A stretch of DNA of 64,000 nucleotides from Amylostereum areolatum (lineage: Eukaryota > Basidiomycota > Agaricomycetes > Russulales > Stereaceae), in the NCBI GenBank assembly GCA_012932865.1, contig SAXG01000011.1, positions 1 to 64,000 of the forward strand, written 5' to 3'. Below, in pieces: positions 1 to 10,723 of the stretch. The notes below the pieces were generated by a model that saw only the letters and a list, made by a program, of their open reading frames with translations, ran no database searches and was not told where the DNA came from. How positions within the stretch are numbered: position 1 is the stretch's first letter; each line of letters opens with the position of its first letter. The translations under genes and the position numbers were made by a program.

Positions 1-610
1 AGGGTCGTCGAATCGTGGGTATGTGTAGTGATTGTTATGTATTCTATGCAGCCTTTCTGACAATCCTCACGCTATAATGGTAACTCAACAGCGTCAAGAT
101 ATAGGTTCGGAACAAGCACGCCTTCTTTCAAAGTCAATTCCGGCTCCGCCGCCCTTTGTCAGAAGGGGCTTGCTTCAAGATGCGCGATACTAGTGACTGC
201 CGTCGGAGTATACAAGCTCGTCCTCTCGACTTTACGGTCCATGCATATCACGGAACTTGTTTTTTGTATGTATCCCGAGGCTTTGTGCTCTTCAATATAT
301 ATTTTCTGCCCTGTAAATCAAACTATAGCTCTACCAAGAGACCCTTATGTGCAGGTGAACTTTGTCCCTCTGTTATTCAGTATTCAAGGATCGGGTTGGT
401 ATCCAACTTGGTTCACAATACGCGCATACATGCATAGAACGGTTCACGAATTTTTCGATGTGTATTAGTGCAGGTGGGAGGAGTATACACGTCGGTGTGT
501 ATGGGTTCCTGTCGAAATCACGTACATACGCCGTCACGTGACTCTCTGATTGAGGACGAGCCGTGTCCGCGCGCGGCGCGATAGGAGAGGGAGAATTTGC
601 GCTCGCCCTC
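1..610. other. no gene recognised
   Basis: AT-richer DNA with only short open frames on either strand and no recognisable domain. It probably holds flanking sequence of the minus-strand gene that follows and of a gene outside the window. Confidence 0.4.
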
Positions 611-1081
611 CTAAGCTCCTACCTCCACCATGTCGAACCAAGGAACTTCCAATGGTGCCAGAATATCCTCCCAAAGGCCACGAACCCCCTTGCCCACGCC
701 AAAGGGATGTCGGCCGATTTCGCGTGCGCACGACTTGATGATGGTGTTGTGCAGGTGAGGACGGCTTCGAGGCCACCGTGTATGCCAGGCGGCGTAGAGA
801 CGCGAGGGGCAGAAAACCCATCCCGCACGGTGCGCCATGAATTCTCCAGCGAGAGTTTTGATCTTCGTGATTGGGGTCTCGAATAAGAAACAAACAAACT
901 CGCGAAGCGAGAGGTGAAGGAAAAGGATGAGAGAAGCCACGAGATGGCATTGGGCAATGAGGTCGGTCTTGATATTTACATCGGCGGGGATTTTGAGGGC
1001 ATCTGATGCGAACACAGTATCCCATGACGGCGTGAAGAGGAGGCCGTTCGCGGTGGGAGCCACCATTGTCGACGATGTCAT
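611..1081 (-). CDS. hypothetical protein, probably two exons
   Basis: A frame of about 156 codons opens at an ATG at 1081 and ends at TAG at 611. It contains a likely 63-nt intron (minus-strand GTGGCT...TTCGAG, about 960 to 898) whose length is a multiple of three, so the frame stays open across it. The intron-free product would be about 135 residues, with a conserved-looking tail ending in PWFDMVEVGA. I recognise no domain, signal peptide or membrane segment. Codon choice favours C-ending codons as in the other genes here, which supports it as real. Overlapping frames on both strands look like shadows. A second in-frame ATG at 1066 is an alternative start. Confidence 0.35.
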   Translation of the reverse strand: MTSSTMVAPTANGLLFTPSWDTVFASDALKIPADVNIKTDLIAQCHLVASLILFLHLSLREFVCFLFETPITKIKTLAGEFMAHRAGWVFCPSRLYAAWHTRWPRSRPHLHNTIIKSCAREIGRHPFGVGKGVRGLWEDILAPLEVPWFDMVEVGA

Positions 1082-1111
1082 ACTCCGAGCTCGGTCGCGT
1101 ACGCGTCGTCA

Positions 1112-2264
1112 CAGTGTCACTGGTCTGTGATCCCGTTACAGTCCTGTCACCGGCTCGACATCTACGAGCTCAGCGCCGTAGAATTTTACGGGTGCGTCAA
1201 AATTGCATGGATAGGCTACATGACAGTGAGATTGATATGATAGGTGGATTTTGTACGAATGGAGGGCTCCCGATTCTACAGCGAGTCCGATGTAGGGGTT
1301 TGGACTGTGATGCCGCTGGGAAGGAAGGCTATGCAGTTCCGAGTTGTCCCTTGAGGTTGGAAAGTGTCTGAAAGGCTAGGTATGATTATTATTAAGATAA
1401 ATTTACAGGTTCTCGAGTGAATCCATGCATGTGGGGAGGAACGGAGGAAGGAGGATCAAGTCTATGTCCGACGCGCATCTTGAAGCAAGCCCCTCTGCAG
1501 AGGTGCCCGCGGAGCGCGGCCCGGAGCAAGGGCTTGCTCCGAACCTAGTCAAGATAAGCTTCGCTACCCCACCTCTGAATAGGGTGGCTTTGGTAAGCTT
1601 TGGTTCAACGCCCGACTCGCGTTTACCCAAATCGAATCGTCATAATCGGAGGAGAGGAAGGGGTCGATGCTAGTCATAGGGGTGTCATCAACGACCCCGA
1701 TGTCTGGTCTGGAGACATGCATTCGTTGCATTCGTCCTCCGTCCAGCTTCCACGAATCGACTACGCGAATAATTTATGACCTGTAAAGTACGCCAGAGAT
1801 ATCCTGACCAGTGACATTGACATCTACGACTTGACCGCACGCTGTCGACAGCGGCTCCGCACGTTTCGGGATTGCGCCTGCCTATTGGACTGGTCACGAT
1901 GCTTATCTTTGCGCAAACCCACATGGAAAGTGCATGATGCATTTGTCGTGCCGTTGTTTGCCGCCGTGGCCGCCCAAGCGCCGCTGTGGATGTCACGGCA
2001 AGCAAACCGTTGGTCGTCGATCTTGGCCTCCTGTAAACCGTCGCCTTCCGCTAGCCTCGCGGCAATTTTTTAGCAGGGATACGGGAGTTGGCACTCCAAA
2101 CATCCTCTACACCAACGATGTCCGAGACAGCCTCCTCTGATCGCATAGCAGTCAGTTCTGTGCTTTCGATTCGATATCAAAGTGAGACTACTCATGCTTG
2201 GGGCTCGGGCCTGCGTGATCGCGATCAAGGTGAAATAAGCTTCCGTGTCTGTCAGAAAACTACC
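1112..2264. other. no gene recognised
   Basis: About 1.1 kb between the unknown gene and the permease promoter. Short overlapping frames occur on both strands (for example 1688-2005 minus and 1831-2073 plus), but none shows a domain, splice structure or consistent codon bias. Confidence 0.4.
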
Positions 2265-2272
2265 TATAAAGA
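2265..2272 (+). promoter_or_regulatory. probable TATA box of the permease gene
   Basis: TATAAAGA lies about 136 bases upstream of the ATG at 2401, a normal distance for a fungal RNA polymerase II promoter. The tract between it and the ATG is pyrimidine-rich, as is usual for fungal leaders. Confidence 0.5.
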
Positions 2273-2400
2273 GCGGTGCCGAGCGCCGAGAATATGCCTT
2301 CCGAGCCCCTTTGCCCCTGCTCTGCCCCCCGTCTTCCGTCTCCTTTCCCCGACGAGCCCCGGTCCTGCGATCTTCCTCATCGCCCTCCGTACCGACCACG

Positions 2401-5389
2401 ATGTCTGAAACAGAGCAGGGGAATGCGCCTCCTCTCGTCAACGACGACGACAAGGAGCTCGAGGCACTGGGATATGCCCCCTCCTTCAAGCGCGAGTTCA
2501 GCAATCTCGCGACGGTGCGCTCCTTTGCTGCTTCTTACCCGACCTTTTGTTCATTTCGTTTCGGTTACTGTATGGGGCTATCCTGGGCTATCTGTCGGTT
2601 CTGGAATGTAGATTAGCTTCGCGTTCAGTATCATGGTGCGTCCCCCTTTGCTTCGACACGGACTTGCAGCTTACACCGGACGTGCTGATGATAGGGTCTG
2701 TGCTCTTCGGTCGCGACGACGTTCAACACTCCTCTTCTCACCGGTGGACCCTCCTCTGTACGTCACCGTCTTCTCTCCGAGATAACACACCCACTCATAT
2801 ATATATGTCATCAGGTCACCTGGTGCTGGATCCTGGGCGCTACAATGTGTTTCACGCTCGGTGAGTGCCTTTTCACCATCTTCTACATCCTCCGTCCAGT
2901 CCAGGATCCTTGTCTTCGACCTTGGATCGCGAGCGTCCGCGATGACCCATGTCGGCCACGCTACATTCCTCTTCGATACGTTGTGTGCCGTGTATCTTTG
3001 TCGGCGCTCCCTGAGTATCTATCACATGGGCTCTGGTTATGGACGGATCAGCGCAACATACTCTAACGGGGACGAGAGTGGCACATTTCAAACACGGAAT
3101 CGGGTCTCGTCTCCATGATCACCATGCCATCGTGTTTGTCTGCCAATGCTAATGAGTGACAGGTTCGAGCATTGCTGAAATCGTCAGTGCCTATCCAACC
3201 TGCGGAGGTTTATACACAGCATCTGCCCAATTGGTCCCCAAAAGGCACCGTGCAATCGTGAGTATATATGCTATCCCCTTACAAACTATCTGCTAACAAA
3301 TGGTAGGTCGGCTGGGTTGTAGGATGGCTGAACATCCTCGGTCAAGTCGCTGGATTATCCTCTACCGAATTTGGGCTCTCGGGTATGATCTGGGCTGCTG
3401 TTGTTGTCGCCAAGGTGCGCTGGCCTTTCAGAGAACTTTTGAACCTATATTCGAGCAAGTGTAGGATGGGCAATACGAAGTCACGCCTGGTAAAGTCGTC
3501 GGTTTGTTTGCTGGCCTCCTGGTTTTTCACGGTATCCTGGTACGTTACCCGCAAATTGAAGGATGGATCCAGCTCATGGGCAACAATACAGAACTGCCTT
3601 GGGACGCGTTACCTGGCTAAGTTCACCACGAGCTTCGTATTCGTGAACCTTGGCACGACCATTAGTGCGCACTGCACATTCACCTGCGGACCTTTGCACT
3701 AATAACGCCTCTCCAGTCATCATCATCGTCTTACTGGCCACCACGTCACGCTCCGACATGCACACAGCAAACTATGTTTTCGGGACGGAAGGTGTCATCA
3801 ACGAGACTGGAGGATGGCCCTCTGGCCTAGCGTTCTTGTTCGGATTGTTGTCCGTACAATGGACGGTGCGTTTTCTCCTTCCCAGTCTCGCCTTTACACT
3901 AACATGATCTTCGTAGATGACGGTGTGTGTCGCTCTGCCTAAGTGACGTCGTTTGCTGAAGTTTTTGCAGGATTATGATGCCACAGCGCATATATCGTGA
4001 GTGCATTTTGTGTTTCACCAGGCTGAACAAGGGCTCATGGCATTGTTCAGCGAGGAAGTCAAGCGCGCTGCGTATGCAGGTAATGGATCTTCTCCCAGCC
4101 GTATCTTGCAGTGAAGTTCCAGCGCTTCCGAGTTCTTTAGAAAGTTGCTAATGCAGTGATCTCAGCTCCCGCCGCCATCTTCGTAGCAGGTATGTCCCCC
4201 CGTCATATCTTAACTTCGGTACTCAATGTTTGCCCCAGTCATCGGGACCGGTGTCCTGGGTTGGATATTCAATATCGTCCTGGTTCTCTGCTCTGGACCT
4301 CTGTACGTCACAGGGTACATTGTAGCGCTCTGTGTTACTGAGGCTGATTGTCTCCAGTGAAAACCTCCCGGGTGCTTCTAACTCCGCAGTTCTCGAGGTG
4401 AGCCATCCCTTTTGGTGCCGTCAACCGTTTTCTGAAGCATCGCCGAAAAGATAATGGTTCTACGTATGGGCAAGGCTGGCGCTCTCTTCTTGTGGGTATG
4501 TACTGCAATTTCTATCATCGTGACATCGGTTTCTGATATGCGACATACCAGACCTTTGTGTGCTTCACGGCCTTCTTTGTCTGCCAAACGGCCTTGCAAG
4601 CATGCTCTCGTACTGTGTATGCCTTCAGTCGCGACCACGGTATGTTATCGTTGTCCCATCGGTTGTCTCCTTCTGATCATCGCACCTGTAGGTTTCCCCG
4701 ACCGTGGATACTTCGGTCGCATGAACAAGTTGACGCAGACTCCGATCAACGCTATCTGGGCGACGACAGCCTTCAGCATTCTTCCAGGTCTGCTCGACTT
4801 CGCCAGCCCCGTCGCCGCCAATGCCATCTTTTCACTCACGGCCATGGCGCTTGATCTGAGCTACATCATCCCTATCTTCTTGTATGTTTTTTGCTGTTCC
4901 CGTGACTTTCTCGTGGCGCTGATTCGCCCGTTGTGTTGCAGCCGCCGTGTGTACCAACACCACCCCGAGGTACAATTCAAGCCAGGTCCGTTCTACATGG
5001 GTGACGGCTGGTTCGGCTTACTTGTAAACGTGAACTGCATCCTTTGGGTGCTGTTCGTATCGGTGATATTCTCAATTCCGACGGTGCTCCCCGTGACGAA
5101 GGACACGATGAACTATGCATCCGTGATCACCGGCGGCGTTGTCATTCTGTCTCTGTAAGTTTATCTCCACCCCATGTGCCCTCGTCATTCTAAAGTTCCT
5201 CTCTTCGTTCAGGATTTGGTACTTCATCTCGTACGTTCTTGGTTTTCGTGATTGTTACAGGTGCTCTAGACTTGTTTCTCCAGCGGCCGCCGTCACTACC
5301 ATGGTCCTGCTTCAACTGTCGGCCATGAAAACCCGCCAACATACGTCGAGGACGACGAGGCGTTGGATGAGAAAGAGAAGAAGCTATGA
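2401..5389 (+). CDS. amino acid/GABA-type permease (APC superfamily)
   Basis: Many-exon gene for a polytopic plasma-membrane transporter of the amino-acid/choline/GABA permease type. The start MSETEQG at 2401 is followed by a short cytoplasmic tail ending LGYAPSFKREFS. Spliced exons then give the family order: ISFAFSIMGLCSS, the TM1 loop FNTPLLTGGPSS, AEIVSAYPTCGGLYTAS, GWLNILGQVAG, QWTMTDYDATAHISEE (the transmembrane-6 loop motif) and ACSRTVYAFSRDHGFPD. Exons are separated by introns of about 45-100 nt with GTGCGC/GTACGT-like donors. The C-terminal tail ends ALDEKEKKL at TGA 5387-5389. I count about 12 hydrophobic segments. No frame error was noticed. The family imports amino acids, GABA or choline; the substrate cannot be told from sequence. 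Exact exon edges were set by eye. Confidence 0.85.
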
Positions 5390-5836
5390 ACGCTCTGAAC
5401 GACGTTCGATGCATTGGGTCGAGTTACAGCGACGAAACCCGATTTAACTAATGCTGTATCTACTGTAGAGGTCCTTCAACGGACGCACAACTACGCATTT
5501 CTTGGACACTCATGATACTGTTGGTCGGACGAGAGAATGAGACTTACATGTTTGGTTCTCAAGAGAAGTCGTGCGGGGGTGAATGTGGGTCAGGGTGAGT
5601 GCTTCGAAGCTCGTGGAGCTACGACTGGCGATAACTGATATGGGCTTTTCAATAGAGTCTTGTGGACACCTAAGATCTCCGTTCCTTCGACTTCTATGCT
5701 CACTCCTATACATGCTTCTCTGCCTTCAATAACTTTGGTCATGAGCCCAGCATCGATACCAGCACTGTGCCTGCTCATGTTGTCCGCGATACTGGACCCA
5801 TAGCCCTCCTCGTAGTCTCCACGATCTGCCACGACC
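5390..5836. other. intergenic region between permease and GH20 gene
   Basis: No gene seen. It should contain the permease 3' end and the promoter of the hexosaminidase gene, both on the plus strand. No clear TATA box stands out. Confidence 0.4.
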
Positions 5837-8196
5837 ATGAATCGTCCCGTCCTTCTGTTTGTTCTGACTGTGACAGTTTTCTGCAGCTCGGGCTATGCGT
5901 TATGGCCACAACCTCGTCAATTGTCCACGGGTACCACGCCCCTCATACTCTCCTCAGACTTCTCGATTGTCCTATCGATCGCTAAACCACCGCAAGACCT
6001 GGTCGACGCCGTCAATCGCACGATGACCTTCCTACACAACGACAGGCTGGAGCGCCTAATCGTCGGGAGGAGTGCAGCCGATCGTCCCCTCCTCGCCTCT
6101 GCTTTGTCACTCAACTCGTTGGATGTTGCCTTGGGTGAGGGCGCGACCATCAGGAGCGTTATGCAAGAAACGCTTCGACCACTCGAGGAGAGGCAGGAGG
6201 GGTACTCATTGACTGTACCAGCGGATAGTGGCAGGGCAAGATTGGAGGCGAATACGACGCTGGGGTTGGTGCGGGGGTTGACCACCTTTAGCCAGATGTG
6301 GTATTTCGAAGAGGGGGAAGGGAGGGTGTACATGGTGAATGCGCCGGTAGAGGTGGTCGACGAGCCAGCCTTCGTAAGCGCGTCTTTTGTTAGGCTGGAG
6401 ACTCGACAGCCTCATAGCTTGACAGGCTTATCGGGGGCTGATGTTGGATACTTGCCGTAACTTGTGAGTTATGCTCTATCTTGCGTGGTCGACAGATGTG
6501 CTCACGAGGACTTAGCTTTCCGGTAGATGACATCAAGCGATTTCTCGATACAATGAGCTGGGTCAAGGTGGGATCCCGGTGTCAAGTCTCGATTTCCTCA
6601 GAAGATTAACGAGTGTTCTACATAGCTGAATATATTCCATTGGCACGTCGTGGACAGTCAAAGCTTCCCTCTCCAGGTGCCTGGGTTCGAAGAAATCGCT
6701 CTCAAGGGGGCATACTCCGCATCGTCTGTGTATTCCCCTGACGACATTCAAGACCTCGTTACCTATGCTGGCGAGGTTCGTCGCTAGCTAGATATAAATT
6801 TACACTCGGAATCTGACGTCATCGATAGCGTGGTATCGACGTAGTGGTGGTATGCTGGGCAACGGAATGTTGAACAGATTCGGCATTCTAACGCGTAGCT
6901 TGTAGGAAATTGACACACCTGGCCACACTGCCATCATCTCTGAGTCGCACCCAGAACACGTCGCTTGCCCACAATCCACACCCTGGGCAATATTTGCCGA
7001 AGGTGTGTGAGAGGAAGACTCACGCACGTCGCGAAGTTTATTTCCGTGTGGGTCTCATGGATGTTCTGTAGAACCGCCCGCCGGACAACTACGATTAACT
7101 CCCCCGACAGTCAACTTCACCGCCGGTCTTCTCTCCAAAATCGCCAAAATGTTCCCGTCTCCCTTGTTCAGTGCCGGAGGGGACGAAGTCAACGTGCCCT
7201 GCTATGCTCAAGACCCAGATATGCAACAATATATCAATGCAAGCGGCCTGACCCTTAACGAGACTCTGCAAACTTTTGTCTCTGCGATGCAGAGTGTGTT
7301 GATTGCAGAAGGAAAAACGCCGCTTCTTTCGGAAGGCAAGCCACCAATCTCCTCGCTCCTCGTGCTTCACGGAGGTAAGCTGAACTTCGCCGGTTCCTCG
7401 CAGAGATGGTCCTGGAAAGCAATCTAACGGTCTCCAACAAGACCATTGTCCTGTGAGGTTCAGCCTTCCTCGTGGCTCTCCCTTACATCCTCAACGCCTA
7501 CTCAGGGTGTGGAAGTCTTCCAATGACATACCCCCTGTTGTCGAGAAGGGTCTTCGAGTAATCTTTGCGGCTTCCGATTACATGTTCTTAGTGCGTCTAG
7601 ACCTTTTCTACCCACCTCCACTTACAAACGACCACCTATCATGTAGGACTGTGGCGCTGGTGAGTGGATCGGAGCGGATCCAACTGGGTAAGCCTGGCCG
7701 TGGTCTCTACTTCGCGTCTATTCAAATCGACACACATGGGCCCGTCATAGAAACAGCTGGTGCGATCCCTTTAAGACTTGGCAAAAGGTTCAGTGCATTT
7801 CCTCGTGTGACAACGCAACGCCATCTACATGCTGCTTTCCTAGACCTACTCTGTAGACCCCTTTGCGAATCTGACGACAAAACAAACGTCCAGAATCGTC
7901 GGAGGTATGTCTTTGCTGTGGCTGGGCCCATTGCAGCGTCTCATGAAGTGTTCAAAGGACAACATCTTCTCTGGACGGAGCAGTCTTCCCCCACAAACAT
8001 GGACTCAATCACCTGGCCTCGCGCCGCTGCGGGTGCGGAGGTCTTTTGGACCGGATCGCGCAGAGGGAATGTGAGCGTCGCTCTGCCGCGGCTGCACGAT
8101 GTCGCATTCCGGATGGTTCAGCGTGGGGTGCGCGCCATACCATTACAGCCAGAATGGTGTGCATTACGACCGGGCGTGTGCGACTTGACTGCATAG
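5837..8196 (+). CDS. secreted beta-N-acetylhexosaminidase, glycoside hydrolase family 20
   Basis: The ATG at 5837 begins a classical signal peptide (MNRPVLLFVLTVTVFCSSGYA) followed by LWPQPRQL, the usual mature start of fungal GH20 enzymes. An N-terminal alpha/beta domain leads into the catalytic barrel: FPVDDIKRFLDTMSWVKLN, FHWHVVDSQSFPL near 6636, the exon pair giving RGIDVVVEIDTPGHT, and the catalytic Asp-Glu pair in FSAGGDEVN near 7175-7190. Later exons give VWKSSND, FAASDYMFLDCGAGEW, WCDPFKTW and LLWTEQSSPTN, the substrate-binding loops of the family. Several NxS/T sites suggest glycosylation. It ends CDLTA at 8196. The enzyme removes terminal GlcNAc from chitin oligomers outside the cell or in the wall. 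All exons splice in frame with short introns. Confidence 0.88.
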
Positions 8197-8565
8197 GAGG
8201 GTTTTTATTTATTAGCTGGGCCCTTCTTGAACTCTTCAAAACCTTGAACATATACATTCATACTTCTGCCGTGGTAACGTGTACCTGGACTTGTCGACAA
8301 TACGTAAAACGCAGATAAAGTGCGAGCAATCGCACCGGCGGCAATGGCGTCGCATACACTGATACAGTGCACTTGTTGCGACCGTTCCTAACCGCTCCTT
8401 CGGCGTCCTTCCTAACCCCTTCCGACCCTCATCAACCACGAGCCTAGCCGAAACTTCGTCTTATATACCTACTTCTCAGACGAACAACGATGGCCCCCCC
8501 TTCACCCTCCTCACTAACTTCTTCACAAGATTTCCATGCGCGTTTGTTAGGACGCCTACCGCCCT

Positions 8566-10208
8566 ATGTCGCAAGACTCACAAATCGTTCTGGACACTCG
8601 GCTGAGAACTGACCTCTTTGGTCCACGCATTGTCGATATTTTTCTACAGGCACTCCAAACAGGATGGGTCGCTGCACAGTTCCTTCGCTTTTGTAGCGAG
8701 ATCAACAAGTACTCGTTGACTATCCGGAGTATCGTGGTCTTCGTGTCGGCAGTGGCATTGTGCGTTATTCATCGTTTGCAGACGACCATGTACTAAAGGG
8801 ATTACGAAGGTTCCAGACTTCGAGTGTACTGTATGCAGCTTGGATAAACTTTGTGGTCCTCCGCGACGACCCTCTTTCTTCGGTGCGTCGCGTTCACTCT
8901 CTCGCACTCTGTAGCTTATCTGACTGAACCTACAGCTCAGCCCAATATGGCCAGACAAAATTATACCACTAGAGGTGCAGTGCATGCGCTTCGGCCTGGA
9001 CTATGACTCAACCTCCGACACAGGTCATGTTGATGGCTACCCCAGTTCAGGGCTTTTTTGCCTGGCGATGTTATTATGTGCGTTCATACATTATCCTCTA
9101 TTATCTCCCACCAAATCCGATGCTTTGCCCTGGCTAGATACTTGATCAGAGTCGTGCCGTCCTCGTTCGTCGTATCTCGTGTTATTTCCGTCGTCTGGCT
9201 GATGATTTCTGTGACTAGATTGTTTTCATTACTCTCCTCGTAACCTCCTCCGCCAGCGCTATCTGCGCCACATATGACGTGTTTCAAATACGCGTGCCTA
9301 TTCCAACCGGGCCTACAACCACCCCCTCAATCATCCGACAAGTTTATCCTTCCTGTGCGTCGATTCCCCCTACAGAGGATGCATGCTTATACTCCGGGAG
9401 CCACTTCTAAAAGATGCGGTGGCCCTTATCCTACCTGCAGGTGAGCTCTGGTTGTTGTATATACCTCCCCTACAACGCTGGTTTTACCTCCAATCGCTCT
9501 TTTAGTAATCGATATCGTTATCACTTCGATCCGTACGTCCTTCCACTTTTCCGTTATTTAGCAATATGTCTTATACGGTTCTATCATAGTGCTCACATTT
9601 CTCATGAGAACGCTCCATGGCGTTCACACGCGCAGGGTACGACGAGTAAGCCCCGGCCTTCGTGACATGTCCTGGGGACGACGGTCTCTATACTGACTCT
9701 TTCTCGCAGCTAGTTGTGCGTCTAATCGCGTTGTCCGGGCAAGCTGCTGCTCCGCCCTGTGTCTGTGCCATTGTCGCCTGTAGTTTATATATGTGGATTT
9801 CATTCACGGTACGCAAGCTTATGGTCGACCTCTGCCATCTGTGATAGCGTCTGACACTTGGCTTAGCACGCCAGGTCCTTCTGGGACGTCCCATTTTTGT
9901 CTTTCCCAGGGAAGCTATATGTCTCTTCCTTGTATGTGAATCTGTGCGTAACGAAATCTTGTCATGTTCAGCGTATCCAATATTCAATATCCACGCCTGA
10001 CACAGGCAGTCGGGCTCAATATTTGAGGTCGCTCGACCGGGTATCGATCAGGCATTGGCAATTGGCAGCTCGACCGCTGGCATTTCGACTCAGGGAGGGA
10101 TTGAAACCACAATTTACATGGAGCGTAGCTCGGATTCAAGGGTGGAGAGTCAATTCACATCGGTGTGTGACGACTTCAGACAAGAACTACTCGCATACTG
10201 ATGAATGA
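8566..10208 (+). CDS. DUF6534-like seven-helix membrane protein, possibly decayed
   Basis: Pieces in order resemble the basidiomycete DUF6534 family. There is an N-terminal helix pair (GWVAAQFLRFC...YSLTIRSIVVFVSAVALC, about 8660-8765) and then VLYAAWINFVVL. Spliced exons give PIWPDKIIPLE and VMLMATPVQGFFAWRCYY (about 8940-9075), where the FFAWR motif is typical. VFITLLVTSSASAI and VIDIVITSI follow near 9220 and 9510. Near 9705 comes RLIALSGQAAAPPCVCAIVACSLYMW, and near 9880 the C-terminal signature FWDVPFLSFPGKLYVSSLYVNL. An in-frame TAA after the second helix (about 8794) and uncertain joins mean the gene may be a pseudogene or carry sequence errors. The family's function is unknown. The start and the stop near 10208 are tentative. 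Confidence 0.45.
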
Positions 10209-10723
10209 TTATCTCTAGAAGGAATCAGTGGAAGGCATACCTTTGACCATCTTGACCTCTTACCATAGTGCTTCATAATCAATTTCTCGTTTACCAGTTT
10301 CTGTCGCATGCTCCTCATGGACGCATGTTACACACGCACCTGGTCGCGCACATCCACGTTGGTGGTTTTCCCATGCACTATATGGTCTGTTTTCCGCCAT
10401 CCGAACGCCCACGAGCTCTCGAAGTTTGCATTCTCCAGCTTCAGTTGAATGATTCAGTAAGAATGGCTAGTATGCGAACAAAACACGACAAAGTTGGAAA
10501 AATGTCCAAAGGCTTCAACCCGGCCGTGTGTTCAAGTTGTCAAGTGATGCCGATGAAACAGATTGATTAGGTTGGACATTCTATAGTAAGAATCGGAGAG
10601 GGTAAATGTAAGCAACACTGTTTGAAGAGATCGTGGTATCGTACAAGTAAGTAAGTGGTGCTTGTTAGTCCCATGCTTCGTGGAGCCCGTGGATGTAGCT
10701 CGTGGTGAACACCCAGTCCTACC
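10209..10723. other. convergent intergenic region
   Basis: Lies between the 3' end of the plus-strand DUF6534-like gene and the 3' end of the minus-strand kinase. No gene seen. Confidence 0.4.
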
